Of a DNA stretch of 60,945 bases, positions 8,731-18,191 are shown in pieces. Made by a program: the position numbers and the translations under genes. The notes beneath the pieces are model-generated. The model did no database searches. It saw nothing but the letters and a program-made list of their open reading frames with translations, and had not been told where the DNA came from. The first letter of the stretch is position 1. Every line of letters starts with the position of its first letter. Origin of the DNA: an uncultured Myxococcaceae bacterium (lineage in GTDB: Bacteria; Myxococcota_A; Polyangia; Polyangiales; Ga0077539); contig CAMFHP010000040.1 of assembly GCA_945952225.1 (NCBI GenBank), positions 1 through 60,945 on the forward strand. The letters run 5' to 3'.

Positions 8731-10833
8731 TCAGGCTTCCTGCGCGAGGTCGCCCGCATCGGGCGGCGGCGGGGGAACGGTCTGCACGGCGGGGCGCAGT
8801 TCCATGAGGCGCACGCCAAGGCGCGCGAGACGGGTCTGGAGGCGCTCCATGTCGGCGTCGGGGCGTACGAGCAGCACCTCGCCCGCGTCGACGTCGACGA
8901 GCATGCGACGCACCGAGGGGTCGGCACGGAGCTCGGCACGCACCGCGGCGTCGTCGGTGAGGATCACACCCGATGCCGCGACGAACGACGCTTCACGCGA
9001 GTCGGAAAGGCCCGACACGAGCTCGGCCGCGGCCGCGGGGAACGGCGGCGCGAGGCCCACCGCACGGAGGCGCGCGTCGACCTGCTGACCCGTGAGTCCG
9101 CGCGCACGACCGCGCGTGAGGGCCGCGGCGCCGAGCGAAAACACCATCGATCCCGGCGCGGGCTCGGGCTTGAGGTGATCGAACTCACCGAAGTCCGCGA
9201 GGTCGAGCAGCGCGTGCACCCACACCGAGGGAGGCACGTCGAGCGAGGTGCGTGACACCGTCGGACGCGCGTCCTTCACCGCAAGCGGACGCATCTCCGT
9301 CCCCCCCGACACGATGCGCCCGACGAGGCGCACCGCAGACCCGTCGTCGGCCACATCGACCGCGCCGAGCACGGGGAGCGACTGCGTGAGCATCTCGCGG
9401 TACGCGTCTTCGAGCGTGGGCTTGAACACCCCAGGACGCTCTCGCATCGCCCGCTCGTGGAGGCGCTGCACGGCCGCGAAGCGCGGGTCCGTGGCGGTGT
9501 ACTCCAGCACCGCATCGAGGGTGGCCCAGCGCTCCTTCGCGACCACGTCGAGCGCGTCGAGGAGCACGCGTCGCGCGGTCACCACGGCGGTCGTCGCACG
9601 CGCCACGATGCCCGAGCGCATCACCTCGGGCTCGACGCGGGTCTCATCCCACGCACCGCCGTGAATGTACGTCTTCCACAGCGTCGAGCCGACCTCGTTG
9701 ACCTTGAGCTGAAGCGACCCGGCGGCCGTCGCGAGGGGCGTCGCGAGGCGTCCGAAGCCCGCGGCACGCGCCAGCGCGATGAGCAGCGTGAGGGCCTCTT
9801 CGCGGTCACCGAGGCGCTCGGCCACGCGCTTGATCGCAGCGCGCGGCACGGCGATGTCGGGACGCACGGGCACCTCCCACGTGCGCAACATCGCAAGCGC
9901 CGACACCACGGCCTGCGACGGGTCGCGGGCGTAGCGCGCGCGCATCGGGAGGTGGTCCTCGGCGCGGATCGCAGCCTGGATCGAGGCCTGCTTCGCGGCG
10001 CGCTCGGCCTGCCGCGGCGCCCCCACGATGCGGGCCACCTCGGTGGGCACCACGAAGCGCTCGACGCCGAGCTGAAACAGCAGTCCCCGGCGCTGGAGCA
10101 TGTACGGCGCGCCACGCTTGGGCACCGCGATGCCCGACTGCGTGCGGTAGAGCCCCGGGGCCTGATCGAGCGCGAGGAGCTCTTCGGTGTTCACCTCACC
10201 GCCGACGCGCTCGATCGCATCGAGGAGGCGCGCCTCGGCGCCCGGCAGCTCGGCCACCTGCGACTCGAGCCAGTTGGCGGTGGAGAGCGTCTCCCAGCAC
10301 TCCTGCAGGGCCATGGGGCCGCTGACGCCGAGGGGCTTGCCGAGCACCTGCGTCACCATGGGCCCCACGATCTCGGGGTCGATCATGCTGAAGCACGCGC
10401 GGAGGCTCTGCGGGTCTTCGCTCTCGCCCACGGGCACCTGCACGAGAAACGCGGAGGGCAGCACGAGGGTGTTGGCCGCGACGCGCGGTGCCGAGGCGGC
10501 GGCAGCGGCGGCGGCGCGCTTGCCCTTCGCAGGCGTCGCGGGCGCAGCCGGAGGCGTCGGACGAAACGCGATGCCCAGGTCGCAGAGGAGCTTCGCGCCG
10601 GGGTCGTTGGCGCCGCCGGGGAGCGTGCCGCCCACGACCGCGAGGCGCTGCAGGAGCTGGCGCACGTCCGCGGGAAACTTCGAGTGCCGCAGGTCGGTCT
10701 CGGCCACGAGCGCGCGGGCGGTCTGTTCGATCTCGTCGAGGCGCTTCTTCGGGTCGACGCGGATGCCGCGGCGCGCGCGGAGGGCTTCACGTTCCGCGGG
10801 CGAGAGCATTTCGAGGGCGGTCTGGAGGCGCAT
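8731..10833 (-). CDS. Large hypothetical protein, possibly related to XPB/Ssl2 helicase-associated domain proteins
   Basis: A 700-residue soluble protein. The start is ATG 10833 (MRLQTALEML); the frame further upstream encodes Arg/Ser-rich noise. Residues 1-60 are helical, followed by an Ala/Lys/Pro-rich linker near 80-110. The middle contains a winged-helix-like segment (EELLALDQAPGLYR and QRRGLLFQLGVERFVVP near 205-260). The C-terminus (LVDVDAGEVLLVRPDADMER) recalls the C-terminal part of helicase-associated XPB/Ssl2-N-type proteins of actinobacteria. No Walker motifs are present, so it is not itself a helicase. The family link is a pattern resemblance only and could be wrong. Confidence 0.6.
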   Translation of the reverse strand: MRLQTALEMLSPAEREALRARRGIRVDPKKRLDEIEQTARALVAETDLRHSKFPADVRQLLQRLAVVGGTLPGGANDPGAKLLCDLGIAFRPTPPAAPATPAKGKRAAAAAAASAPRVAANTLVLPSAFLVQVPVGESEDPQSLRACFSMIDPEIVGPMVTQVLGKPLGVSGPMALQECWETLSTANWLESQVAELPGAEARLLDAIERVGGEVNTEELLALDQAPGLYRTQSGIAVPKRGAPYMLQRRGLLFQLGVERFVVPTEVARIVGAPRQAERAAKQASIQAAIRAEDHLPMRARYARDPSQAVVSALAMLRTWEVPVRPDIAVPRAAIKRVAERLGDREEALTLLIALARAAGFGRLATPLATAAGSLQLKVNEVGSTLWKTYIHGGAWDETRVEPEVMRSGIVARATTAVVTARRVLLDALDVVAKERWATLDAVLEYTATDPRFAAVQRLHERAMRERPGVFKPTLEDAYREMLTQSLPVLGAVDVADDGSAVRLVGRIVSGGTEMRPLAVKDARPTVSRTSLDVPPSVWVHALLDLADFGEFDHLKPEPAPGSMVFSLGAAALTRGRARGLTGQQVDARLRAVGLAPPFPAAAAELVSGLSDSREASFVAASGVILTDDAAVRAELRADPSVRRMLVDVDAGEVLLVRPDADMERLQTRLARLGVRLMELRPAVQTVPPPPPDAGDLAQEA

Positions 10834-10919
10834 GGTGGCAGCACTGTCTGTCGGCTCCGCGCCGCGCGAACGCGGACGGGCACCGACCCTGAGTTTGTGA
10901 TCCGACGCCGGGCGCGAGG

Positions 10920-11396
10920 TCAGCGCTTGCGGCGCGCCAATCGCTCGGCCCTGCGGTCGCCGGCTTCGTTCATCCGTCGCACGTCGTCGTCGTTCTCGGG
11001 CCGCAGCGGAGGCACGCTGCGACGGTTGCCCTGCGCGTCGATGGCCACGAAGGTCAGCCGCGCCTCGACGCATCGCCAACGCTGACCCGTGGTCGGCGAC
11101 TCGCCCCACACCAGCACCTCGACCTCCATCGACGTGCGGAAGGTGGCGTTCACCCGCGCCTCGATCACCACCGTGTCCCCGATGTTGATCGGGTGATCGA
11201 AGGTGAGCTCATCGATCGCCGCGGTGACCGTGGCCCCGCCCGAGTGGCGCATCGAGCAGATGCCGCCGCAGAGGTCGGTCCACGCCATGACCTGCCCGCC
11301 AAAAGCCTTGCCGAGCGCGTTCGCATGCTCGGGAAACACGAGCTGCGTCATCGTCGTCTTCGACGCACTCGGGGCCCTCGGTGCCAGTTCGGTCAC
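10920..11396 (-). CDS. Acyl-CoA thioesterase, hotdog fold
   Basis: A 158-residue protein predicted to hydrolyse acyl-CoA thioesters in the cytoplasm (YciA/BFIT-type hotdog family). The diagnostic segment HANALGKAFGGQVMAWTD lies at residues 24-41, with Asn26 and Asp41 in the places used for catalysis in this family, followed by the hotdog strands to about residue 130 and a basic tail. GTG 11396 is chosen because GGAG lies 9 nt upstream and the family normally begins here; the frame continues upstream without a better start. Chain-length specificity cannot be read. Confidence 0.87.
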   Translation of the reverse strand: MTELAPRAPSASKTTMTQLVFPEHANALGKAFGGQVMAWTDLCGGICSMRHSGGATVTAAIDELTFDHPINIGDTVVIEARVNATFRTSMEVEVLVWGESPTTGQRWRCVEARLTFVAIDAQGNRRSVPPLRPENDDDVRRMNEAGDRRAERLARRKR

Positions 11397-11555
11397 GGTT
11401 CGTCGCTCCGTCGGCGCCGCACACCGCAGCGCAACCAAGACAGGATACTGCCACCATCCGCGCAGCACGAGAAGCCGCCGCGCGCAGGGCATTTCGACAA
11501 ATTCAGCGGCGTCGTCTGATAAGGGATCACCCCGAACAGCCCGCGGATCGCCCGG

Positions 11556-12575
11556 TCACACGCGCCCGCGAAACGCGTCGAGCAGCGCGCGCGCCGCCGT
11601 GTACGGATCGGTCTCGCGCCGCAGCAGGGCCTTCGCGGCCGCATCGAAGGGCGCCGCCACCGCACGGGTCGCCTCGTCGCGCAGCAGGTCGTGGAACACC
11701 ACCGAGAGCTCATCGCGCGCGCGCTCCTCGCGCTTCGCGGCGCCGAGGGGCGAGCTGTCTTCCCACGTGCGGTGCTTCGCGATGGCCTCGGCGAGCGCGG
11801 CGATCCCCTCGCCCCGCGAGGCCACGGCCTTCACGATGGGCACGAGCCACTCGCCGGCCTTCGCGCGGAGCTCCTCTCGCGCGAGGTCGAGCGCGCCGGC
11901 GCTGTGTCCTCGCGAGTGCGCGCCCGCCGAGGCGAGCTCATGCCCGAGGGCGATCATCATTTCGAGGTCGCGCACGGTCGCGTCGGCGCCGTCGCGGTCG
12001 GCCTTGTTCACGCAGAACACGTCGGCCACTTCGAGGATGCCCGCCTTGATGGCCTGCACCTCGTCGCCGAGGCCCGGCGCCATGACCACGACGGTGCTGT
12101 GCGCGAGGCGCGCGATTTCGAGCTCGTCCTGCCCCACGCCCACGGTCTCGACGATCACCACCTTCGCGCCCCACGCGTCGAGCACGCGCGTCGCGTCGGC
12201 GGTGCTGCGCGAGAGTCCACCGAGCTGACCGCGCGTGGCCATCGAGCGGATGAACACCTCGCGGTCGAGCGCGTGGCGCTGCATGCGGATGCGGTCGCCG
12301 AGGATCGCGCCGCCCGTGTACGGCGACGACGGATCGACGGCGATGACGCCCACGCGGTGCCCCTCGCGGCGGTAGTGCGCGATGAGCTGATCGGTGAGCG
12401 TGCTCTTGCCCGCGCCGGGGTTGCCCGTGATGCCGATCACGTAGGCGTTGCCCGTGTGCGGGTGCAGGTCGGAGAGCGCGTCGAGCCATCCGTCGGCGCG
12501 GTCGTCGATGTTGCGCAGCAGGCGCGCCGTCGCGCGCACGTCGCCCTGAAGGACCTTCTCGGCAAGCGGGTGCAT
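11556..12575 (-). CDS. meaB: Methylmalonyl-CoA mutase-associated GTPase MeaB (ArgK/LAO family)
   Basis: A 339-residue G3E-type GTPase that protects and reloads adenosylcobalamin-dependent methylmalonyl-CoA mutase. Walker A GNPGAGKST is at 51-59, the family signature VDPSSPYTGGAILGDRIRM at 80-98, the switch segment ETVGVGQ at 143-149, and the guanine-specificity motif NKAD at 190-193. Length and C-terminal dimerisation region are normal. The mutase genes are not in the window. It is divergent from the ABC1 kinase gene across 84 bp. Confidence 0.95.
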   Translation of the reverse strand: MHPLAEKVLQGDVRATARLLRNIDDRADGWLDALSDLHPHTGNAYVIGITGNPGAGKSTLTDQLIAHYRREGHRVGVIAVDPSSPYTGGAILGDRIRMQRHALDREVFIRSMATRGQLGGLSRSTADATRVLDAWGAKVVIVETVGVGQDELEIARLAHSTVVVMAPGLGDEVQAIKAGILEVADVFCVNKADRDGADATVRDLEMMIALGHELASAGAHSRGHSAGALDLAREELRAKAGEWLVPIVKAVASRGEGIAALAEAIAKHRTWEDSSPLGAAKREERARDELSVVFHDLLRDEATRAVAAPFDAAAKALLRRETDPYTAARALLDAFRGRV

Positions 12576-12620
12576 GGGAGCGCGCGGTCATACCACAGGC
12601 CCGACGGCGGACCGTCAGCC

Positions 12621-12650
12621 TCGACACCCGCGGTGCTCCTGGGGTCTACT
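12621..12650 (+). promoter_or_regulatory. Candidate promoter of the ABC1 kinase gene, near-leaderless
   Basis: TCGACA (12621-12626), an 18-bp spacer, and TCTACT (12645-12650) resemble sigma-70 -35/-10 boxes (5/6 and 4/6 matches). The predicted start of transcription, about 7 nt downstream, lies only 2-4 nt before ATG 12660, and no Shine-Dalgarno sequence is visible. This would give an almost leaderless mRNA. Confidence 0.4.
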
Positions 12651-12659
12651 CCGCGCGAC

Positions 12660-14033
12660 ATGGCCAAGGAGTCGGAGGAGAAGGTACCGGGAAGGCTCGT
12701 TCGCACGCTCAAGACCAGCCTTCTCGGGGGCGCGGTCGCGTCGAGCTACCTCGGGGGCAAGATCCTCGATCGGTTCCGCGCGGACTCGGGGCGCGCCGAG
12801 GCGGAGCTCCAGCGCCACGTGCAGAACGCGAAGCGCATCGCGGAGACCATGAAGGAACTCCGCGGGCCGATGATGAAGATCGGCCAGCTCCTCTCGACGC
12901 ACGCCGAGGCGCTCCCGGGTGAGTACGGCGAAATCCTCCGCTCGCTCCAGTCGAACGCGCCGCCCATGAGCTACGCCACGATCCGCGACGTGATCGTGAA
13001 GGACCTCGGCGCCGACCCCGAGGAACTCTTCGCGTCGTTCTCGCGCACCTCGATGGCCGCGGCCTCGCTGGGTCAGGTGCACCGCGCGACGCTCCACGAC
13101 GGCACCGAGGTCGTGGTGAAGGTGCAGTACCCGGGCGCCGATGCGTCCGTCGACGGCGACCTCAAGAACCTCAAGCTCGGCGCGTCGATGGTGAAGAAGC
13201 TCCTCGCCGACGTGGTGGGCAACGAGCGCCTCGATTTCACCCCCGTCGCCGAAGAGATCGCCGAGCACCTCGCGCAGGAGACCGACTACTGCCGCGAGGC
13301 CTACAACGCCCAGCTCCTCGCGCGACTCTTCGCAGGCACCGACTGGGTGGTGATTCCCCGCGTGCACACGAAGTACTCGGGCCTGCGGGTGATCACCTAC
13401 GACTACCTCGACGGCACCGACCTCGGCGACGCGCTCAAGCACGGCGACCTCGAACGCCGCGCGCTCATCGTGAGGCGACTCTCCGACGCCTTCTGGATGC
13501 AGCTCATGCGCGGCGGACTCCTCCACGCGGACCCGCACCCCGGCAACTACCGCATCCTCCCCGACGGGCGCCTCGGCATCCTCGATTTCGGCTGCGTGAA
13601 GATCTTCGACGAGGAGCGCTTCCTCCGCCCCTTCGCCGACATGGTGGTGTCGCGACTGCGCGGCGACGACGCGCGGTTCAAGCGCGCGATGACGGCGCTC
13701 GGTCTCCTCCACAACCCGAACGACGCGCAGGAGATGGCCGACATGCTGCGCATCGCCGACTACTTCTCGACGGGCATCCTCCGCGACGAGGAGTTCGACT
13801 TCGGACGCTTCAGCTACGTGCGGGCCGCGAAGGAGCTGGTGCTGTACTTCCTCCAGGCGCGGCGCATCCCGCCCTCGCAGCGCGACTTCATCTTCCTGAC
13901 GCGCGTGGTGCTCGGCTACTACGAGTATTTCTCTCGCGCGCGGGCGCACACCAACTTCCGCCGCCTCGTCGACCCGTGGATCGCCGACGGGTGGCGCGGC
14001 CGCAGCATCGAGATTCCTCCGTACGGGGAGTGA
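12660..14033 (+). CDS. ABC1/UbiB/ADCK family atypical kinase
   Basis: A 457-residue member of the UbiB/COQ8 family, which supports isoprenoid lipid (ubiquinone/menaquinone) metabolism and has ATPase/kinase activity. The family-specific KxGQ motif is at 73-76, the Ala-rich loop AAASLGQVHRA at 133-143, the ATP lysine at 154, ETDY at 207-210, DPHPGN at 291-296 and DFG at 309-311. All catalytic residues are present. No C-terminal membrane segment is obvious, unlike E. coli UbiB. The gene is followed after 10 bp by a phosphoesterase gene, probably in the same operon. The substrate is unknown. Confidence 0.92.
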   Translation: MAKESEEKVPGRLVRTLKTSLLGGAVASSYLGGKILDRFRADSGRAEAELQRHVQNAKRIAETMKELRGPMMKIGQLLSTHAEALPGEYGEILRSLQSNAPPMSYATIRDVIVKDLGADPEELFASFSRTSMAAASLGQVHRATLHDGTEVVVKVQYPGADASVDGDLKNLKLGASMVKKLLADVVGNERLDFTPVAEEIAEHLAQETDYCREAYNAQLLARLFAGTDWVVIPRVHTKYSGLRVITYDYLDGTDLGDALKHGDLERRALIVRRLSDAFWMQLMRGGLLHADPHPGNYRILPDGRLGILDFGCVKIFDEERFLRPFADMVVSRLRGDDARFKRAMTALGLLHNPNDAQEMADMLRIADYFSTGILRDEEFDFGRFSYVRAAKELVLYFLQARRIPPSQRDFIFLTRVVLGYYEYFSRARAHTNFRRLVDPWIADGWRGRSIEIPPYGE

Positions 14034-14043
14034 CAGGTACGCC

Positions 14044-14781
14044 ATGCGACGCACCCTCCTGGTCGGCGACGTGCACGGCTGCGCGCGCGAGCTCGACGAC
14101 CTCCTCGACCTCGTTCGCTTCGACCCTTCGCTCGACCGCCTCGTGCTCGTGGGCGACCTCGTGGCGCGCGGCCCCGACTCGCGCGGCGTGGTCGAGCGCG
14201 TGATGGAACTCCGCGGCGAGTTCGTGCGCGGCAACCACGACGAGAAGGTGCTCCACTGGTGGCGCATCGCGCGCAAGCGTGGGCCCTCGAAGGCCGACGC
14301 GATGGTGCCCCTCTCGGAACGTCACCGCGCCGTGGTCGAGGCCCTCTCCGACGCACACTTCGAGCGCCTCGCCGCCGCGCCCCTCGTGCTCCCGATGCCC
14401 GAGCACGCGCTCACCGTCGTGCACGCCGGCGTCGACCCGCGCTGCGCGCCCGAGGAGTCTCCCGAAGACATCCTCCTCACGGTGCGCTCCATCGACGACG
14501 GCGGCGAGCCCACGCGCAAGCTCCTCCCCTCGCCCTGGGCGAAGGCGTGGCGCGGCCCCACGCAGCTCGTGTTCGGCCACGACGCGCGGCGCAACCTTCA
14601 GCTCGAAGCCTTCGCCACGGGGCTCGACACGGGCTGCTGCTACGGCCGCCAGCTCACGGCCCTGCTGCTCGACGCGGGCGAGGCGCTCCCCATCGATGTC
14701 GAGGCGCGACGCGCGAAGCTCGTGCAGGTGCAGGCCCGTCAGGCGTGGTGCCCCACCGGCACCGGCGACGGGCCGGAATGA
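14044..14781 (+). CDS. Calcineurin-like (PPP-type) metallophosphoesterase
   Basis: A 245-residue phosphoesterase with the complete PPP-family signature: GDVHG at 8-12, GDLVARGPDS at 37-46, GNHDE at 63-67, VVHAGVD near 125-131 and GHD at 178-180. These residues bind a dinuclear metal centre. Close families are Ap4A hydrolase (ApaH) and bacterial PrpA/B-type protein phosphatases; I cannot choose between them. It lies 10 bp after the ABC1 kinase gene, so the two may act together. Only 8 bp separate its stop from that of the convergent methyltransferase gene. Confidence 0.9.
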   Translation: MRRTLLVGDVHGCARELDDLLDLVRFDPSLDRLVLVGDLVARGPDSRGVVERVMELRGEFVRGNHDEKVLHWWRIARKRGPSKADAMVPLSERHRAVVEALSDAHFERLAAAPLVLPMPEHALTVVHAGVDPRCAPEESPEDILLTVRSIDDGGEPTRKLLPSPWAKAWRGPTQLVFGHDARRNLQLEAFATGLDTGCCYGRQLTALLLDAGEALPIDVEARRAKLVQVQARQAWCPTGTGDGPE

Positions 14782-14789
14782 ACCGTGAT

Positions 14790-16268
14790 TCAGCCGGGCA
14801 CCAGGAGCCCGCGCGCGAGGCCCTCGCGCACGAACGCGAGCACCTGACCGCGCACCTCGTCGGGTGACGCGCCGCAGGCCTCGGCGTAGCCCTCCAGGGC
14901 CTCGCCCACGCTCGCCGCACCATCGAGCAGGCCGAGCAACACCCACGTCGCCTCGGGGAGCTCACGGTCGGCGAAACGCGCGCCCTGAAAGCGAACGACC
15001 CATCGAGGTTCGAGCGACGAGTCGGGACGTGTGCGCTCTTCGACGTAGGTGGCCTTCGGGGTGGCCGAGACCTTCGAAGCGAGCAGCGCGGCGTCGGCCC
15101 GGCCCGCGTGGGCGAGCGAGGTGCGGAGCTGCGCGAGCGCCGCGCCGTCGCATCCCGCGAGCGTGAGCATGGGCACGGTCACGGTGGAGTGCGACGACGA
15201 CGACGCGCGGGCGCCGACCATCAGCAACGCGTGGGTGAACTCCTCGATGCCCATCGCGCGCAGATGTGCGGTGTAGCGAAGCGCCTCGTCGTGCCAGCGC
15301 GGACCGATCGAGGGATCGCGCAGGTAGGCCCACCCCGCGGCGAACTGCGTGGGCGTCTGCCCGCGCGTCGAGAGCACCACGAGGTCGACGGGCGCGCGAC
15401 CGAGGGCGGCGCGAACGCGCGTGTGCAACGGCGCGCCGGGACGCACCGCGGAGTCGAGCAGCACGAGCGCGTACCCGCCCGGTGCGAGGTGCGAGGGAAT
15501 CTCTCCGAGCAGGCGCATCGCGAGCTCGTCACCCATGGCGCCGCCGTGCGCGAAGGTGGCCACCTCGACGTCGGGCGGCGCCGTGATGAACGCGGGCTGC
15601 GACACGATGAGGTCGAAGCGCGCATCGCCCACGGCCGCGCAGAGGTCGCTCACCTCGAAGCGAACCGGCAGCGCGTTGAGCCGCGCGTTGAAGCGTGCGA
15701 GGGCCACCGCGCGCGTGGAGATGTCGACGCCCACCACCTCGGTCGCGCCGCGGTGGGCCGCGAGGAGCGCGAGCGTGCCGGCGCCGCATCCGACGTCGAG
15801 CACGCGGGACGGACACGGCGAGGGAACGGTCTCGCCGAGCACGTAGGTCGTGGGCCCGGCGCCCATCACGGCCTCGCCGCCGCGCGAGAGGTCGTCGGAG
15901 ACGATCCAGAGGCCGTGCAGCGGGGTGATGCGCACGGTCGCACGGAGTTCCGACGCGTCGACGACGAGCAAACCCGCGCCGAGGAGTGCGTCGACGAGCG
16001 GCGCGCCGAGGGCCGCGTCGATGCGCGCCCGCGAGAGCGACGTGTCGTACTGAAACAGCAGCAGCAGGTCGCGCGCGGGCGATGGGTGCAACGCGAACGC
16101 ATCGCGGACGAACACGAGCCGCAGCGTGTCGAACTGATCGGGCGCGATGCGCTCCGCCTCACCGAGCGCGTCGGCGTTGAAGCCCACGGACTGCCAGCGC
16201 GCGCGAAGGGTCGCGAGGGTCGCATCGTCGAGCGCGTCGAGCGCGTCGAGAGGGGGAAGCGTTCGCAT
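14790..16268 (-). CDS. Class I SAM-dependent methyltransferase, release-factor/HemK-like
   Basis: A 492-residue protein with an N-terminal helical domain (about 1-130), a Rossmann methyltransferase core and a C-terminal extension (about 350-492) that includes winged-helix-like segments. SAM-binding motif I LDVGCGAGTL is at 157-166. The position of the N-methylase NPPY motif reads SQPAF (223-227), so Asn and Tyr are replaced while Pro remains. This departs from PrmC/HemK enzymes and makes glutamine methylation uncertain. The layout resembles large actinobacterial methyltransferases with the same three-part structure. The start is ATG 16268; a TACCGT element (16283 down to 16278) lies 9 nt before it. 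Confidence 0.85.
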   Translation of the reverse strand: MRTLPPLDALDALDDATLATLRARWQSVGFNADALGEAERIAPDQFDTLRLVFVRDAFALHPSPARDLLLLFQYDTSLSRARIDAALGAPLVDALLGAGLLVVDASELRATVRITPLHGLWIVSDDLSRGGEAVMGAGPTTYVLGETVPSPCPSRVLDVGCGAGTLALLAAHRGATEVVGVDISTRAVALARFNARLNALPVRFEVSDLCAAVGDARFDLIVSQPAFITAPPDVEVATFAHGGAMGDELAMRLLGEIPSHLAPGGYALVLLDSAVRPGAPLHTRVRAALGRAPVDLVVLSTRGQTPTQFAAGWAYLRDPSIGPRWHDEALRYTAHLRAMGIEEFTHALLMVGARASSSSHSTVTVPMLTLAGCDGAALAQLRTSLAHAGRADAALLASKVSATPKATYVEERTRPDSSLEPRWVVRFQGARFADRELPEATWVLLGLLDGAASVGEALEGYAEACGASPDEVRGQVLAFVREGLARGLLVPG

Positions 16269-16315
16269 GGTGCGCCGACGGTACTCCCGCCCGCGGCGCG
16301 AAGGGCGTTCGAACG

Positions 16316-18121
16316 TCAGCCCGGCGGGAGCTGCCGGAGGTCGAGGCCGCCGGGGTACATGTACGACGTGTACCGGGCGACTCCGTAGATCTTCACGCCG
16401 AAGGGAACGCCCTCGCGCGTGCGGAGCTGATGGCGTCCGGGCGCGACGACGGCGGAGTGCACATCCCAGGTTCCGACGCGCTCGATGGTGCTCATGATGG
16501 GCGCGCCGTCGAGGAGCATCTGCGCGCCGTGGGGCACGACGAGGCTCACAAAATTGCGCTCGTAGGTCGCGGGCACGAGCACGTCGTAGCGGTCGCGATA
16601 CTGCTGCGTCGGCACCTCGTAGACCATCGCCGGATCGCCGCCGTACATCGACGACTGCGAGGCCCCCTGCCCGAGCATGAACTGCGCGAGGAGGATGGGC
16701 CGGTTCGCAGAGATGTGCGCGCCGAGGTCGAGCGTGGTCTCGGCGACCTCGCCCGCACGCAGCCGCACCGGGGCCGAGATCGTCGAGGGTTCGAAGCGCA
16801 CCACGGTGTCGTCGGTGGTCGCGACCATGCGCACGAGGGCGCCGAGCGGACGGTCTCGAAGCGGGCCCACCACGTAGTCGCGCCCGAGGGTTTCGAGCGG
16901 GAGCACCTGCTCTTCGAGGTGGTCGCACGCGGGTCGCTGCGAGGGCACGTTCGTGCAGTCGTTGCCCGCGAACACCGCGACCGAAGAGCTCGCCTCGACG
17001 ATGGCGCCGCTGAGGTCTCCGTCGCTCGCGCCGACGAACACCGCCACGTCGCCGGGCATGAGGTTCTCGCGGGTGATGGTGTTGTCGGCCGCAGCGCCGG
17101 GCACGCCGTGTCCTGGCGGAAAGCGCACCGTAACCCGCGTGGTCTCGCCCGACACCGCGGTGACCGCGATGAAGCCGCCGAAGATCACCGAGCTCCCTGC
17201 GGGGCGCCAGTTGGGCGCGGCGAGCACGAGGTAGCGCTGCGTGAGCGACCGCTGCGAGAGGAGCAGCGAGGCGTCGTTGGTGAACGAGTAGACCGTCTCC
17301 CCGCTCGATGCGGTCGCGCGAAACGTGAGCGGGTTGAACTGGTACGCGGCGACCGGGGCCGTCGACTCGATGTGGTACGCGCCGCCGGTGACCACGCGCG
17401 ATCGCGCAGGCGGCGCTGCGGGACATCGCGCGCCCGACGAGCCCGTGCACCCGACGGACGCGGGGTCGAACTGCACGAGGTCGTTGACCCACGGGAGGTT
17501 CACCGCGCGCACCTCACCGGGCGCGAGCATCACGTCGAGCGGGGCCGAGAGACGCCCGCCGGAGACGCGCACGGTGACCTCGAAGCTCTGCGGGTTCGCG
17601 AGCGCCGTCGCGAAGGGAAAGCTCGCCGCGAGCTGGCTGTTCGGCGTCTGCGTCGCCCAGTACGAGCACCCGAGGTACTGGCGCACGCCGTCGGGCACGG
17701 CGCACGGGTCTCCGCAGCGTCCGTCGGAACACTGCTGGCCCGCGGCGGTGTCACACGCGGTCTGGTCGATCCAGCGCGATCCGTCGTCGGCACACCGCTG
17801 CGGAAGCTCGGCGCGGTCGGGGTTGCAGCGCACCGACGCGGGGAGGCACGCGAGACACCCGATGCCCGGCGCGCAGAAGGGACGCGCGCCCGTGCACGCC
17901 GTCTCATACCGACGCGTGCCGTCGCTGTTGCAGCGGTAGGGCGTCTGTCCCTCGCAGTTCAGGTTCGTCGACGTGCAGATGGGCCCCGCATCGGCGAGCA
18001 GCATGCCGCCGCGCACCGCGGTCGGTGACGTGCCGGTGCTGGAGTTGCCGACGACGGGCGGACGGTCGGAGCCGCTGCACCCCACCAACGCCGCCACGCA
18101 GACCCATCCGTACGTTCGCAT
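16316..18121 (-). CDS. IgGFc-binding-domain lipoprotein
   Basis: A 601-residue secreted lipoprotein: the signal peptide ends in lipobox LVGC with Cys15. A Cys-rich region (about 45-150, with CxxxxxC spacing) precedes a long beta-rich domain with the IgGFc-binding N-terminal signature (YHIESTAPVAAYQFNPL, then TNDASLLL and YLVLAAPNW). This domain name is inherited from human FCGBP; in myxobacteria such proteins are common surface proteins of unknown ligand. ATG 18121 is chosen because the signal peptide starts there. The next gene downstream on the strand, the methyltransferase, begins 47 bp later. Confidence 0.87.
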   Translation of the reverse strand: MRTYGWVCVAALVGCSGSDRPPVVGNSSTGTSPTAVRGGMLLADAGPICTSTNLNCEGQTPYRCNSDGTRRYETACTGARPFCAPGIGCLACLPASVRCNPDRAELPQRCADDGSRWIDQTACDTAAGQQCSDGRCGDPCAVPDGVRQYLGCSYWATQTPNSQLAASFPFATALANPQSFEVTVRVSGGRLSAPLDVMLAPGEVRAVNLPWVNDLVQFDPASVGCTGSSGARCPAAPPARSRVVTGGAYHIESTAPVAAYQFNPLTFRATASSGETVYSFTNDASLLLSQRSLTQRYLVLAAPNWRPAGSSVIFGGFIAVTAVSGETTRVTVRFPPGHGVPGAAADNTITRENLMPGDVAVFVGASDGDLSGAIVEASSSVAVFAGNDCTNVPSQRPACDHLEEQVLPLETLGRDYVVGPLRDRPLGALVRMVATTDDTVVRFEPSTISAPVRLRAGEVAETTLDLGAHISANRPILLAQFMLGQGASQSSMYGGDPAMVYEVPTQQYRDRYDVLVPATYERNFVSLVVPHGAQMLLDGAPIMSTIERVGTWDVHSAVVAPGRHQLRTREGVPFGVKIYGVARYTSYMYPGGLDLRQLPPG

Positions 18122-18191
18122 CGCAGTCGCTCCGCGCGGCGCATCGGAGCGCACCGCAGGCGTGCATCGCACACCAGCGACGGCGCGGGCG

